A program made the position numbers and the translations under genes. The notes under the pieces are model-generated. The model was not told the origin of the DNA. It saw only the letters and a program-made list of their open reading frames with translations, and searched no databases. A stretch of DNA of 64,000 nucleotides, from positions 62,001-126,000 of the forward strand of contig JBKQMB010000023.1 of the NCBI GenBank assembly GCA_052326605.1, written 5' to 3'. Shown one piece after another: positions 1-10,193 of this stretch. The DNA comes from Bog-756 sp052326605 (lineage in GTDB: Bacteria; Actinomycetota; Acidimicrobiia; Acidimicrobiales; RAAP-2). Within the stretch, counting starts at the first letter, position 1. The number at the start of each line of letters is the position of its first letter.

Positions 1-852
1 GCCAGGCACCCCGAGGGTGCCCAGGCGGTGGCCGCCGTCGCCATGGTCATCGGCTTCATCGGCTTCATCGGCTTCGGCGTCACCTACTGGATCGGGAGCA
101 GTACCCAGTGGGAGGCGCTCACCCTGGGTGTGGGCATGCTCGCCCTCGGATTCGGGGTGACCGCCTGGGGCAAGTACCTGATGCCCCAGGGGCCCTTCGT
201 CGAGGAGCGTCACGAGTTCCACTCCACCGAGGCCGAGCGGGACGCCATGACGGCGGCCGTCGTCGAGCGTGGCGGCATGGTGGTCAAGCGGCGCAAGCTG
301 CTGGGCGGCCTCTTCGCCCTGGGGTCGGCGACCATGGGGATCGTGCTGTTGTTCCCGCTGATCCGGTCACTCGGGCCCAAGCCCGGCGAGACGCTGTTCG
401 AGACCAACTGGAAGAGGGGCTCGAAGGTGGTGACGGTCGACGGTCGCCAGATCACCGTGGACGACCTCGAGGTGGGCGGTGTGCTCACCGTGTTCCCGAA
501 GGGTTTCGAGGGCTCGTCTCCCGACCAGGTGATCCTCATCCGCCTGGCCAACGAACTGCAGCCGCTCCAGAGCCCCGGGCGCACCGACTGGGGGGTGGCC
601 GGCTATGTGGCCTACTCGAAGATGTGCACCCACCTGGGCTGCCCGGTCGGCCTCTATCAGCACCAGACCCAGCAGCTGGTGTGCCCCTGCCACCAATCGA
701 TCTTCAATGTTCTCGCCGGCGCGTTGCCCGAGTTCGGTCCGGCCCCCCGCCCGCTGCCCCAGCTGCCGATCACGGTGGACGCGACCGGGCTGCTCCGGGC
801 CAATGGCGGGTTCGACCAGGCCGTCGGCCCCGGGTTCTGGGAGCGCCCATGA
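1..852 (+). CDS. qcrA: Rieske iron-sulfur subunit of cytochrome bc complex (5' partial)
   Basis: This is the Rieske [2Fe-2S] subunit of the menaquinol:cytochrome c reductase. The frame is open back to base 1 with no stop, so the true start lies upstream; the GTG at 28 and ATG at 43 are internal candidates only. Two hydrophobic segments sit near the visible N-terminus, and a third follows a twin-arginine-like KRRKLLGG (about 285-310), as in actinobacterial QcrA proteins that use both Sec and Tat for membrane insertion. The cluster ligands are visible as CTHLGC (625-642) and CPCH (682-693). Its stop overlaps the qcrB start (ATGA), so the two genes are translationally coupled. Confidence 0.95.
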   Translation, partial: ARHPEGAQAVAAVAMVIGFIGFIGFGVTYWIGSSTQWEALTLGVGMLALGFGVTAWGKYLMPQGPFVEERHEFHSTEAERDAMTAAVVERGGMVVKRRKLLGGLFALGSATMGIVLLFPLIRSLGPKPGETLFETNWKRGSKVVTVDGRQITVDDLEVGGVLTVFPKGFEGSSPDQVILIRLANELQPLQSPGRTDWGVAGYVAYSKMCTHLGCPVGLYQHQTQQLVCPCHQSIFNVLAGALPEFGPAPRPLPQLPITVDATGLLRANGGFDQAVGPGFWERP

Positions 853-2333
853 TCGACAAGTCACTCCGCTGGGTCGACGACCGACTGGGGATCGCCAAGG
901 GCGGCCGGACCTTCCTCGACAAGATATTCCCCGACCACTGGTCGTTCATGCTGGGCGAGATCGCCCTGTACTCCTTCGTCGTGCTGATGGTCACCGGGGT
1001 GTTCCTGACCCTGTACTACGTGCCCTCGGCCCACGAGATCGTCTACCACGGCTCCTACATCCCCCTGCGGGGCCAGAAGGTGTCCGAGGCCTATGCCTCG
1101 TCGGTGGGGCTCTCCTTCGACGTGAAGTCCGGTCTCCTGATGCGCCAGGCCCACCACTGGGCCGCCGACATCTTCCTCGGGTCGATCGCCGTGCACATGG
1201 CCCGGGTGTTCTTCACCGGCGCCTTCCGCAAGCCCCGCGAGTTCAACTGGATCGTCGGTGTGACCATGCTCATGCTGGGGATCATCAACGGGTTCCTCGG
1301 CTACTCCCTCCCCGACGACCTGGTGTCGGGCACAGGCATCCGCATCGCCTTCTCCATCATCGAGTCGATCCCCTTGGTCGGGAGCTACCTCGCCTTCTTC
1401 CTCTTCGGGGGCAGCTACCCGGGCAACGGGGTGATCATCCCCCGGTTCTACGTCCTCCACGTGCTGATCGTGCCGCTGGTGATCATAGGGCTGCTCGCCG
1501 CCCACCTGGGCCTGCTGGTCAAGCAGAAGCACACCCAGTTCAGGGGGAAGGGGAAGACCGAGGACAACGTGGTCGGCTCGCCGATGTTCCCGACCTTCAT
1601 GGCCAAGACCACCGGCTTCCTGTTCATGACCACAGCGGTGATCTTCCTGCTGGGTGGCTTCGCCCAGATCAACCCGATCTGGCAGTTCGGCCAGTACGAG
1701 CCCTTCCAGATCTCCTACGCCGTGCAGCCCGACTGGTACATGGGCTGGTTGGACGGTGCGGCGCGCATCATGCCCAGCTGGGAGTTCGTCGGGTGGGGCC
1801 ATACGATCCCGCTCGAGATCTTCCTGCCGGCGATCATCTTCCCCGGCATCATCTTCAACATCTTCGTCTTCTGGCCGTTCATCGAGTCGCACCACACCAA
1901 GGACCTGGCGTACCACAACCTCCTGGACCGGCCCCGCGACCGTCCCAAGCGGACGGCGGCCGGCGCGGCGATGCTGTCCCTCTTGTTCATGACGTTCTCC
2001 GCCTCGTCCACCGACGTGATGGCAAACTTCTTCCAGGTGCCGCTGAAGGACGTGCTGTGGTTCTTCCGGTTCGCGGTCATCATCGTTCCGATCGTCGCCT
2101 ACGTGGTCACCTACAAGATCTGCAACGAGATGCGCGCCGCCGAGGGCATCGGCAAGCGCAAGCGGGCCCAGATCGTCCTGCGCTCCCCGGCCGGCGAGTA
2201 CACCACCGTCGAGTCCGAGCCGCGGCCCGGCGACGACCACGAGGAGCTCGACGCCGTCCCGGTCCCGACGTACATCGACCTGGTGCCGCCGGAACTGGCC
2301 ACCGGGGCCGGTGTGCGACGGGTGATCCGCTGA
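849..2333 (+). CDS. qcrB: Cytochrome b subunit of cytochrome bc complex
   Basis: Membrane cytochrome b that carries the two b haems and the quinol sites; 494 residues with multiple transmembrane helices. Haem-ligand histidines fit HHWAAD and AVHMAR (about residues 101-117) and VLHVL and AAHLG (about 205-220). The quinol-oxidation motif is PDWY near residue 294, the actinobacterial variant of PEWY. A hydrophilic charged C-terminal tail of about 70 residues follows the last helix, as in actinobacterial QcrB. The start is set by ATGA overlap with qcrA. The upstream gene qcrC would be expected just outside the window. It passes electrons to the aa3 oxidase, whose genes lie at 10.2-13.4 kb. Confidence 0.96.
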   Translation: MIDKSLRWVDDRLGIAKGGRTFLDKIFPDHWSFMLGEIALYSFVVLMVTGVFLTLYYVPSAHEIVYHGSYIPLRGQKVSEAYASSVGLSFDVKSGLLMRQAHHWAADIFLGSIAVHMARVFFTGAFRKPREFNWIVGVTMLMLGIINGFLGYSLPDDLVSGTGIRIAFSIIESIPLVGSYLAFFLFGGSYPGNGVIIPRFYVLHVLIVPLVIIGLLAAHLGLLVKQKHTQFRGKGKTEDNVVGSPMFPTFMAKTTGFLFMTTAVIFLLGGFAQINPIWQFGQYEPFQISYAVQPDWYMGWLDGAARIMPSWEFVGWGHTIPLEIFLPAIIFPGIIFNIFVFWPFIESHHTKDLAYHNLLDRPRDRPKRTAAGAAMLSLLFMTFSASSTDVMANFFQVPLKDVLWFFRFAVIIVPIVAYVVTYKICNEMRAAEGIGKRKRAQIVLRSPAGEYTTVESEPRPGDDHEELDAVPVPTYIDLVPPELATGAGVRRVIR

Positions 2334-2346
2334 CCCGACCGCTGTT

Positions 2347-2385
2347 GGCACCGGGGCCGGGCACCTCGGGCACGGCGCCGGTGCC
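2347..2385 (+). terminator. Possible terminator hairpin after qcrB
   Basis: Inverted repeat GGCACCGG (2347-2354) and CCGGTGCC (2378-2385) begins 14 bases after the qcrB stop. There is no T-tract, so an intrinsic terminator is only a guess. In the rest of the 2334-2675 gap I see a short CCCC/GGGG hairpin near 2515-2525 and no convincing coding region or RNA gene. The promoter of the following ABC importer operon should lie here, but I cannot place it. Confidence 0.3.
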
Positions 2386-2675
2386 GGCCTCGGCCGGCAT
2401 GCCCCCGACGATCGAGGGGATCCTGGCCGTCCGTGACGTGCCCCACATCGGCTGCTTCCTGCCTCCCCGTACCGTCTGAGCACGCGGAGATCCGCCCCTG
2501 AGCGGGACTTTCTCCCCTGTTGGGGTAACCGTTCGCCTGCCAGGATGAGGGGTGGCAAACGAGCGGGGCAGCCGAAGGGGAGAGCGGATGGGGAACCGGG
2601 AGCAGTGGCTCGAGAGAGTCGTAGAGGTGCGCTCCGGTTCCCGCCCGTGCTCCCTGGGGTACTGAGGTCCCGGAC

Positions 2676-3760
<1,085 letters not shown>

Positions 3761-3764
<4 letters not shown>

Positions 3765-4732
3765 GTGCCAACGTGGACCCGCTGCCGGCACATGCTCCGA
3801 TCGCCCGGCCGGGGCCGGGCGAGGTCCCCGAGCCGGACCCGGGGGATCGGCACCGCCGGCGCCGGCGCCGGGAGCGCCTGCTGGCCGCCGCACTCCTGGC
3901 CCCCTCGGCCCTGGTGTTCGCCGTGTTCGTCTTCTACCCGTTCGCCCGCAACATCTACCTCTCGCTCTACTCGACCCCGCCGTTCCCCAACCTGCCTTCC
4001 CGCTTCGTCGGCCTCAGCCAGTACGGCCAGGTGCTCGGCTCCCACAACTTCCTGAACAGCCTGTGGGTGACGGCGCTCTTCGTCATCTACACGGTGCCGG
4101 CCGGCCTGCTGGCCGGCCTCCTCCTCGCCCTGCTGGCCCACCAGAAGCTGAAGGGCATCCGGGTCTTCCGGACCGTGTTCGCCTCACCGGTGGCCACTTC
4201 GGTAGCGGTGGCCTCGGTCATCTTCTTCACCCTGCTCAATCCCCAGGTGGGCCTGTTCACCTACTGGCTGGGCCAACAGAACCAGCTCTCCGTCCTCGAC
4301 AATCCCACCTGGGCGCTCGTGGCCGTCTCCGTGGTGACCGTCTGGCAGAACATCGGCCTGTCCTTCATCCTCATGTCGGCCGGGCTCCAGGCCGTCCCCG
4401 ACGAGTTGCTCGAGGCCTGCGAGATCGACGGGGCCAAGGGATGGGCCCGCCTCCGCCACGTGGTCGTCCCGCTGCTCTCCCCGACGATCTTCTTCGCCGT
4501 GGTGGTGGGGACCATCCTGTCGTTGCAGTCGTTCGGCCAGATCGACCTGTTGACCCAGGGTGGTCCGCTCCAGCGGACGAACCTGCTCGTGTACAACATC
4601 TACGACCAGGTCTTCAACCAGAACAACGAGGGTCGGGCCGCGGTCATGGCGATCGCCCTGTTCTTCATCACCCTGGTGCTGGCGCTCATCCAGATCCGCC
4701 TGCTCGAACGGCGGGTGACCTATGGGAGCTGA
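3761..4732 (+). CDS. Carbohydrate ABC importer permease 1 (MalF/UgpA type)
   Basis: Inner-membrane permease of 323 residues with about six transmembrane helices. The EAA loop that docks on the ATPase is seen as EACEIDGAKGWARLRHVVVP (about residues 216-235). A cytoplasmic N-terminal stretch of about 45 residues is rich in Pro and Arg, and the first helix starts near residue 50. The GTG start at 3761 overlaps the ATPase stop, and the 3' end overlaps the second permease gene by 11 bases. It forms the heterodimeric channel with the product of 4722-5666. Confidence 0.93.
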
Positions 4733-5666
4733 CCTGTCGGTCGCGGCGCTGGCGCCGGGGTTCACCACGGCCCTGTTCGTCGTTGCCGGCATCGTGGTCG
4801 TGGCGGTACTCCTCCGGGTCGCCAGCCGTCACGGCACGCCGTTGCGGCGTCGGCGGGCCACCAAGGTCAGCCGCTACCTTCTGCTCGTCGTCCTCGGCGT
4901 CATCGTCCTCTTCCCGATCTACATCACCGTGGTCAACTCGCTGCTGGCCCCCGACCAGATCGCTCAACGGCCGCCGCTGCTCTTCCCGACCCACCCGGAG
5001 TGGTCGACCTATGCGACGGCGTGGACCAGCGGGCATCTCGGGCGCTACCTCATGAACAGCTTCATCGTCACCGTGGCGATCGTGGTCGGGACGCTGGTCA
5101 CGTCGATCGCGGCGGGCTACGCCTTCGCGTTCTTGGAGTTCCCCTTCAGACGCACCATCTTCGTGGTCTTCCTGGCCACCATGATGGTGCCCCTCGAGGT
5201 CACCTTCTTCACTAACCTCCAGACGGTGGTGAGCCTCGGGTGGTACAACTCGTACCTCGCGCTGATCGTCCCGTTCTTGGCCACCGGGTTCGGGGCGTTC
5301 CTGATGCGCCAGGCGTTCCTCGGGCTGCCCGGTGAGCTGCGGGACGCCGCCAAGATCGACGGTCTCGGACACCTCCGCTTCATGACCCGCATCGCCGTCC
5401 CACTGGCCAGGCCGGCGATCGCCGCCCTCGGCCTGTTCGCGTTCTTCTCCGCGTTCAACCAGTACCTGTGGCCGCTGATCGTCACCAAGAACGACCAGTA
5501 CCGCACCGTCCAGATCGGGCTCAAGATCCTGAGCCGCAGCCAGATCAGCACCATCAACGTCACCTTTGCCGGCATCGTCCTGGCCTTCATCCCCCTCTTC
5601 GTGCTGCTGCTCGTGTTCCAGAAGCAGCTCATCAGGGGTTTGACCGCCGGAGCCGTCAAGGGATGA
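4722..5666 (+). CDS. Carbohydrate ABC importer permease 2 (MalG/UgpE type)
   Basis: Second channel subunit, 314 residues, with six or more predicted transmembrane helices including an extra N-terminal one. The EAA loop reads DAAKIDGLGHLRFMTRIAVP (about 207-226). The ATG at 4722 lies inside the preceding permease gene, and the stop overlaps the binding-protein start (ATGA). It belongs to the MalG/UgpE branch of sugar permeases, which pairs with a MalF/UgpA partner. Confidence 0.93.
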   Translation: MGADLSVAALAPGFTTALFVVAGIVVVAVLLRVASRHGTPLRRRRATKVSRYLLLVVLGVIVLFPIYITVVNSLLAPDQIAQRPPLLFPTHPEWSTYATAWTSGHLGRYLMNSFIVTVAIVVGTLVTSIAAGYAFAFLEFPFRRTIFVVFLATMMVPLEVTFFTNLQTVVSLGWYNSYLALIVPFLATGFGAFLMRQAFLGLPGELRDAAKIDGLGHLRFMTRIAVPLARPAIAALGLFAFFSAFNQYLWPLIVTKNDQYRTVQIGLKILSRSQISTINVTFAGIVLAFIPLFVLLLVFQKQLIRGLTAGAVKG

Positions 5667-7123
5667 CCCGAACAAGGAAGGCCACCGTGCCAACACCGAC
5701 CTGCAAGCGAATCCGCCATGCACCGCCCACCACCCCCATCGCCGTGGCGCTCCTCATCGCCGCAATCCTGGCCGGGTGCTCGTCGTCGACCACGGCGACG
5801 GCAACGCAGTCCACGAACATCGTGAACCCCGCCGCCTGCGGGCTCGGCGCACTCGCTTCGGCGACCAAGCCCGTCCAGATCGTGATGTGGCACGAGCTCA
5901 TCCAGACCAACGACACCTGGCTGGTCAACGCCACCAACGCGTTCAACGAATCCCAGAACCAGGTGCACGTCACCCTCGTCCAGCAGCCCGACTACCAGAC
6001 GCTGTTCGAGAAGTACAAGGCGGGACTGTCCACGGGTGACCTTCCCGACGTGGCGCAGTTCGAGGACACCACGGTCCAGCAGTTGGTCGACAGCCAGTCG
6101 ACGGTGCCGGTCCAGGACTGCATCGACGCCAGCCATTACTCGCTCAGCGACTACCTCCCGCGGACGTTGAAGGAGTACAACGTCCAGAACGTCCAACGCT
6201 CGATGCCCTGGGCGGTCTCGGACGTCATCATGTACTACGACCCGGGCAAGTTCGCCAAGGCCGGCCTCAACCCGAACGATCCGCCGCAGACCCTCGCCGA
6301 GGTCATGCAGGACTCGCAGAAGATCGTGGCCTCGGGTGCGGCGACCCACGGCATCGCCCTCCATGCGCAGCCGTACGTCTTCGAGTACCTGCTGGCCAAG
6401 AGCGGGGGAGAGTACGTAAACAACGGCAACGGCCGGATCTCGCGGGCGACGGCGGCCAATCTCACCGGTCCGACGGCGATGAAGGTCTGGAGCTGGTGGA
6501 ACCAGATGGTCAAGTCCGGGCTGGCTCTCAATACAGGATCGGATCCGAACAGCATCGACCACCTGCTGGCCATCGGGGAGGGGAACGCGGCGATGACCTT
6601 CGAGGCGTCGGGCGTGGTCGGGCCGATCGAGGCGGTGCTCGACTCGGGCCAGTACAAGGGCACGGAGATCGCCACCGCGCCACTGCCGGCCCTGACCACC
6701 GGCGGCGGCGTCCCCGTCGGCGACGGTTCGCTGTGGATCAGCAACCACTCCCCATTGGCGAAGCGGGCCGCTGCCTGGAAGTTCATCCAGTATCTCGACT
6801 CCCCCGAGGAGCAGGCGAGCCTGGCGGCCGAGAGCGGCTACGTGCCCGTCCGCGTCTCGGCAACCAAGCTCCCGGTGCTGGCCGATCGCTGGGCCCAGGA
6901 TCCGAACTACAAGACCGGCTACACCCAGCTCACCGAGGGAACGCTCAGCTACGCCAATGTCGGCTCGCTGATCGGTGACTATCAGGGGGTGCGCAATGCG
7001 GTGACCGACGGGCTGGTGCAGATGCTGAGCAACGGCCAGACCCCTGTTCGAGCTGCCGGTATCGCCGAGCGCGAGGCCAACACCGCCATCGACAACTACA
7101 ACGCCAGGATCGGAACGGGATGA
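5663..7123 (+). CDS. Extracellular solute-binding lipoprotein of carbohydrate ABC importer
   Basis: Substrate-binding protein of 486 residues, the last gene of the importer operon. The N-terminus has basic residues, a hydrophobic stretch and the lipobox LAGC (about residues 35-38), so it should be lipid-anchored outside the membrane. The body matches family 1 (UgpB/MalE-like) binding proteins: an early segment IVMWHELIQTNDTW, then repeated Trp, Asn and Asp residues and a late EEQASLAAESGYVPV segment typical of the fold. The start overlaps the upstream permease stop (ATGA). The exact ligand is unknown; a GH1 glycosidase at 19.1 kb may act in the same diet but is not linked. Confidence 0.92.
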   Translation: MTRTRKATVPTPTCKRIRHAPPTTPIAVALLIAAILAGCSSSTTATATQSTNIVNPAACGLGALASATKPVQIVMWHELIQTNDTWLVNATNAFNESQNQVHVTLVQQPDYQTLFEKYKAGLSTGDLPDVAQFEDTTVQQLVDSQSTVPVQDCIDASHYSLSDYLPRTLKEYNVQNVQRSMPWAVSDVIMYYDPGKFAKAGLNPNDPPQTLAEVMQDSQKIVASGAATHGIALHAQPYVFEYLLAKSGGEYVNNGNGRISRATAANLTGPTAMKVWSWWNQMVKSGLALNTGSDPNSIDHLLAIGEGNAAMTFEASGVVGPIEAVLDSGQYKGTEIATAPLPALTTGGGVPVGDGSLWISNHSPLAKRAAAWKFIQYLDSPEEQASLAAESGYVPVRVSATKLPVLADRWAQDPNYKTGYTQLTEGTLSYANVGSLIGDYQGVRNAVTDGLVQMLSNGQTPVRAAGIAEREANTAIDNYNARIGTG

Positions 7124-7130
7124 CCGGGCG

Positions 7131-7179
7131 CCGGTCCGGGGCAGCGGAGGACGGCGCCGGTCGTGCGTCCCCGGTCCGG
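7131..7179. terminator. Possible bidirectional terminator between convergent genes
   Basis: Between the convergent binding-protein gene and the response-regulator gene lie CCGGTCCGGGG (7131-7141) and CCCCGGTCCGG (7169-7179), which pair with one mismatch around a 27-base loop. No T-tract is present. The position between converging genes is the main support. Confidence 0.35.
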
Positions 7180-7183
7180 CGGC

Positions 7184-7846
7184 CTACACCAATCGCCGGT
7201 CGGTGGCCCATCGGGTGAGCTCGTGCCTCGTCGAGAGCTGCAACTTCCGCAGCACGGACGAGACATGCGACTCCACGGTCTTGACCGAGATGACGAGCTC
7301 GCGTGCCACCTCCTTGTATGTGTACCCGCGGGCGATGAGACGGAGCACCTCCCGCTCTCGCGGCGAGAGCAGATCGAGCTCCGGGTCGAGGCCCGTGGTC
7401 GGGGTCGCCCCGCCGGCGCTGTCGGCGAATGCGTCGAGGACGAAGCCCGCCAGCCGGGGCGAGAAGACAGCGTCGCCCGCCTCCACCCGGCGTATCGCCT
7501 GGAGAAGCTCGTCGCCCGAGATGGTCTTGGTGACGTACCCTCTCGCCCCGGCCCGGATCACGGCGATCACGTCCTCGGGTGCGTCGGACACCGACAGGGC
7601 GAGGAAGTGGACCTCCGGATGGCGGGGCCGGACGCCGTGGAGCACGGCCTGTCCTCCGCCGCCGGGAAGGTGGACGTCGAGCAGGACGACCCCGGGCAGG
7701 CGCTCGCTGATCAGCTCGACGGCCGCCCCCACCTCGTCGGCCTCGCCGACCACGTCGACCGCGTCCCCCAGTTCCGCCCGCACCCCGGCCCGGAACATGG
7801 CATGGTCGTCGACCAGGAACACCCGTGGCCGCTCCTGGTCGCTCAC
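7184..7846 (-). CDS. NarL/LuxR-family response regulator
   Basis: Two-domain response regulator of 220 residues. The receiver domain begins RVFLVDDHAMF with acidic residues D13-D14, the phosphoacceptor D57 in LLDVHLPG, and the conserved Lys in GYVTKT. The C-terminal LuxR helix-turn-helix reads LSPREREVLRLIARGYTYKE followed by VKTVESHVSSVLRKL. I chose the GTG at 7846 because the receiver domain starts directly after it. It lies 13 bases after the sensor-kinase gene, so the pair forms one two-component system. A likely target is the divergent promoter at 9294-9386. Confidence 0.92.
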   Translation of the reverse strand: MSDQERPRVFLVDDHAMFRAGVRAELGDAVDVVGEADEVGAAVELISERLPGVVLLDVHLPGGGGQAVLHGVRPRHPEVHFLALSVSDAPEDVIAVIRAGARGYVTKTISGDELLQAIRRVEAGDAVFSPRLAGFVLDAFADSAGGATPTTGLDPELDLLSPREREVLRLIARGYTYKEVARELVISVKTVESHVSSVLRKLQLSTRHELTRWATDRRLV

Positions 7847-7859
7847 CGGTCCACCCCGC

Positions 7860-9293
7860 TCAACGCACCGGTTGGGCCCGGGGCACCGACATCTCGACCT
7901 CGGCCCCGCTCCCCGGAGAGGAACGGATGACCGCCGAGCCCCCGAACCGGGCCAGGCGTGCCCGGATCGACCGGGCGATGCCCTGCCGATCGCCCGGTAC
8001 CGTGTCCGGGTCGAAGCCCCGACCGCGGTCGCGCACGTAGAGGGTGACCGTGTCGCTGTCGATTTCGGCGTAGAGCGAGACCTGTGGCGCCCCGGACCAC
8101 TTGGCGGCATTGACGGTGGCCTCCCGGGCGGCATCGAGCAGCGCCCGGAGCCCCTCGGTCAGGTCGCACTCGCCGACCACCACGGCGTGCACGGTGATGC
8201 CGTGGTCGGCCTCGACCTGGCGTTGGATGGCCCCGATGCCCTCGGTCAGCGTCCGTGCGTCGTCTGCGACCGAGCCCGGGGGCCGACCCTCGAACAGCCA
8301 GGAGCGGAGCTCGCGTTCCTGTGACCGGGCCAGGTGCACCACCTGGCGGGGATCGTCGGCCGAGCGCTGGATCAGTGCCAGCGTCTGGAGCACGGAGTCG
8401 TGCACGTGGGCCGCCATCCGGGCCCGCTCCTCGGCAACGGCGCGGGCCTGGCGTTCCGACATGAGCTCCCGCACCAGGCTGAGCCACCACGGGCCGAATA
8501 TGAGAACCACGGCGGCCATGGCCAGGGCGGCACCGCCGAGCAGCCGGAGCGCCGCCCCGGTGGGATGACCGGCGACGAGCACCCACAGGCCGGCGACGCC
8601 CAGGATGACGCCGATCGCGATCCGCACCGCCGACGCCCGACGTCCGTGGGGCCCGTTGTCGGAGCGGACCAGGGGGAGCAGTTCCTCCGTGATCCACCTG
8701 CCCTCCTCGTCGCCGGCGTTGCGTCGGATGAGCACGGCGATCCCGGCGGACAGGAGCAGGGGCCAGCCGAAGGATCCGAGGAAGCCCACGCCTGCGGCGG
8801 AGAAGAGGATCTGCGCCAGGACCAGGGCGGGGACGATGGCGACGACCAGTCGGATCCCCCGCCGGTCGGCGACGGAACGGGAGAAGATGGTGGTCGTCCC
8901 GCCCGCCGGCGGGATGAAGAGCCATGCCAGGAAGTAGGCCAGTACGCCGACGCCGCTTCCCAGGCTCAGCAGGACGAAGCCGATCCGCAGGAGAGTGACG
9001 TCGATGCCGGTGGCCACGGAGAGCCCACCGCACACCCCGCCGAGGACCCGGACGTCGGTGCTCCTCCGCAGTGGCCCCCGGAAGTGCCGGGAGGATCCAC
9101 GGCGACGGCCGCCCGTCCGGCGGAGCCCCTCGCATGCCGCCCGGGACGCGAGGACCCGATGGCCCGTACCCCCGTCGGGGGGCGATGACGGGCTGTCCAC
9201 GGCATCCGGAGCGGCCGCCCCGGTGCCGTTCGAGTTGGAACCGGCGATCTGGTCGATACCACGATGATCGCGCACCCTCGACCGGGCGGCCAT
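7860..9293 (-). CDS. PspC-domain sensor histidine kinase
   Basis: Sensor kinase of about 477 residues that pairs with the NarL-type regulator just downstream. An N-terminal disordered stretch is followed by a PspC domain (RVLGGVCGGLSVATGID), several transmembrane helices, a dimerisation/phosphoacceptor region with AAHVHDSVLQTLALIQR, and a C-terminal HATPase with N-box EATVNAAKWS and G-box DRGRGFDP. This PspC-kinase layout is known in actinobacteria and is thought to sense envelope stress. The start is uncertain: ATG 9293 sits 8 bases from a strong palindrome that would occupy its ribosome site, and GTG 9200 is an alternative that keeps the whole PspC domain. Confidence 0.9.
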   Translation of the reverse strand: MAARSRVRDHRGIDQIAGSNSNGTGAAAPDAVDSPSSPPDGGTGHRVLASRAACEGLRRTGGRRRGSSRHFRGPLRRSTDVRVLGGVCGGLSVATGIDVTLLRIGFVLLSLGSGVGVLAYFLAWLFIPPAGGTTTIFSRSVADRRGIRLVVAIVPALVLAQILFSAAGVGFLGSFGWPLLLSAGIAVLIRRNAGDEEGRWITEELLPLVRSDNGPHGRRASAVRIAIGVILGVAGLWVLVAGHPTGAALRLLGGAALAMAAVVLIFGPWWLSLVRELMSERQARAVAEERARMAAHVHDSVLQTLALIQRSADDPRQVVHLARSQERELRSWLFEGRPPGSVADDARTLTEGIGAIQRQVEADHGITVHAVVVGECDLTEGLRALLDAAREATVNAAKWSGAPQVSLYAEIDSDTVTLYVRDRGRGFDPDTVPGDRQGIARSIRARLARFGGSAVIRSSPGSGAEVEMSVPRAQPVR

Positions 9294-9300
9294 CAGGGAT

Positions 9301-9332
9301 GACCCTGAGCCCCCGAGGCCGGGCTCAGGGTC
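9301..9332. promoter_or_regulatory. 12-bp-arm palindrome in the divergent PspC promoter
   Basis: Perfect inverted repeat with arms GACCCTGAGCCC (9301-9312) and GGGCTCAGGGTC (9321-9332) around an 8-base spacer. It lies in the short divergent region between the PspC sensor kinase and the small PspC gene. A second repeat, GGCCAT (9340-9345) and ATGGCC (9351-9356), follows. The arrangement suggests an operator for the neighbouring NarL-type regulator; an mRNA hairpin is the alternative. Confidence 0.55.
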
Positions 9333-9386
9333 CGACCAGGGCCATCCCCGATGGCCGTTCCGTCGGAGAAGGCCCAGGCTTGCACC

Positions 9387-9704
9387 ATGGAACCCGACAC
9401 CACCCACAACGAACCTCCGGAACCGGTGCTCGCCGACCCCGGAGGCCCCCGCGCCGGCCCCGGCGCACGGACCGGCGATCGGCTCCACCGGAGCCGGAAG
9501 CACGGCGTCCTTGCCGGCGTGGCCGCCGGCGTGGCCGACTACTTCGAGGTCGATCCGACCCTGGTCCGTCTCGGGTTCGTCGGACTCGCCCTCCTGGGTG
9601 GGCTTGCCGTGCCCCTCTACGTGGCCGGATGGCTGCTCATCCCCGACGAGGGGACCAGCGCCTCGGTGCTCGAGGAACTGCTGGCCCGCGAGTCGGCCCG
9701 TTGA
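9387..9704 (+). CDS. Small PspC-domain membrane protein
   Basis: Protein of about 105 residues. After a Pro- and Gly-rich N-terminus comes a PspC domain: LHRSRKHGVLAGVAAGVADY, then DPTLVRLGFVGLALLGGLAV and VAGWLLIPDE, which is the usual helix-turn-helix of membrane segments. PspC proteins act at the membrane in envelope-stress responses. It is divergent from the PspC sensor kinase and followed by a DUF1707 gene. The ATG at 9387 was chosen; the ATG at 9351 lies inside an inverted repeat and adds only 12 weakly supported residues. Confidence 0.85.
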   Translation: MEPDTTHNEPPEPVLADPGGPRAGPGARTGDRLHRSRKHGVLAGVAAGVADYFEVDPTLVRLGFVGLALLGGLAVPLYVAGWLLIPDEGTSASVLEELLARESAR

Positions 9705-9745
9705 GAGACCCGGTCCGTCGAACCCTGCGATCAGAGAGGACAGCC

Positions 9746-10192
9746 ATGCGTTACCGATTCGACCCTGTCTACCCGAGCGGGCGCCACATGGGCAGCGATG
9801 TCGGCGCACGCACCCGGGCCTCGGATGACGAGCGGAACGAGGTGGCCGACAAGCTCTCCCGCCACTTCGCCGACGGTCGGCTCGACCAGGCCGAGTTCCA
9901 GGAGCGGCTCGGCCGGGCGGTGGGGGCCAAGACACGAGGGGACCTCGACGGGCTCTTCGACGACCTGCCCCGGTTGGCCACCGAGTCGCCACCGCGGACA
10001 CCGCGTCGGCGGAGGGGCCGTCCCCTCGTCGGCATCGTCGCCATCCTCCTCCTGGTGGCGTTGGCTGCCGGCACCACGGCATCCCTCGTGCACCTACCGT
10101 GGCTGCTCGTCGTCCTGGGCGGGCTCTTCGTCTGGCACCGGGGTCACAGGCGGGGCGTCGCCCGCCGGGAGCGCCTCGAACTCGAGCAGTGA
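9746..10192 (+). CDS. DUF1707 (SHOCT-like) membrane protein
   Basis: Protein of 148 residues. The DUF1707 domain occupies about residues 24-75: RASDDERNEVADKLSRHFAD, GRLDQAEFQERLGRAVGAKT and DLDGLFDDLP. This is followed by an Arg-rich linker, two closely spaced hydrophobic segments (about 95-135), and an Arg-rich C-terminus. ATG 9746 has AGAGAGGA eight bases upstream. DUF1707 proteins commonly sit beside PspC genes in actinobacteria; their biochemical role is not known. It is probably cotranscribed with the small PspC gene 41 bases upstream. Confidence 0.85.
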   Translation: MRYRFDPVYPSGRHMGSDVGARTRASDDERNEVADKLSRHFADGRLDQAEFQERLGRAVGAKTRGDLDGLFDDLPRLATESPPRTPRRRRGRPLVGIVAILLLVALAAGTTASLVHLPWLLVVLGGLFVWHRGHRRGVARRERLELEQ

Positions 10193-10193
10193 C

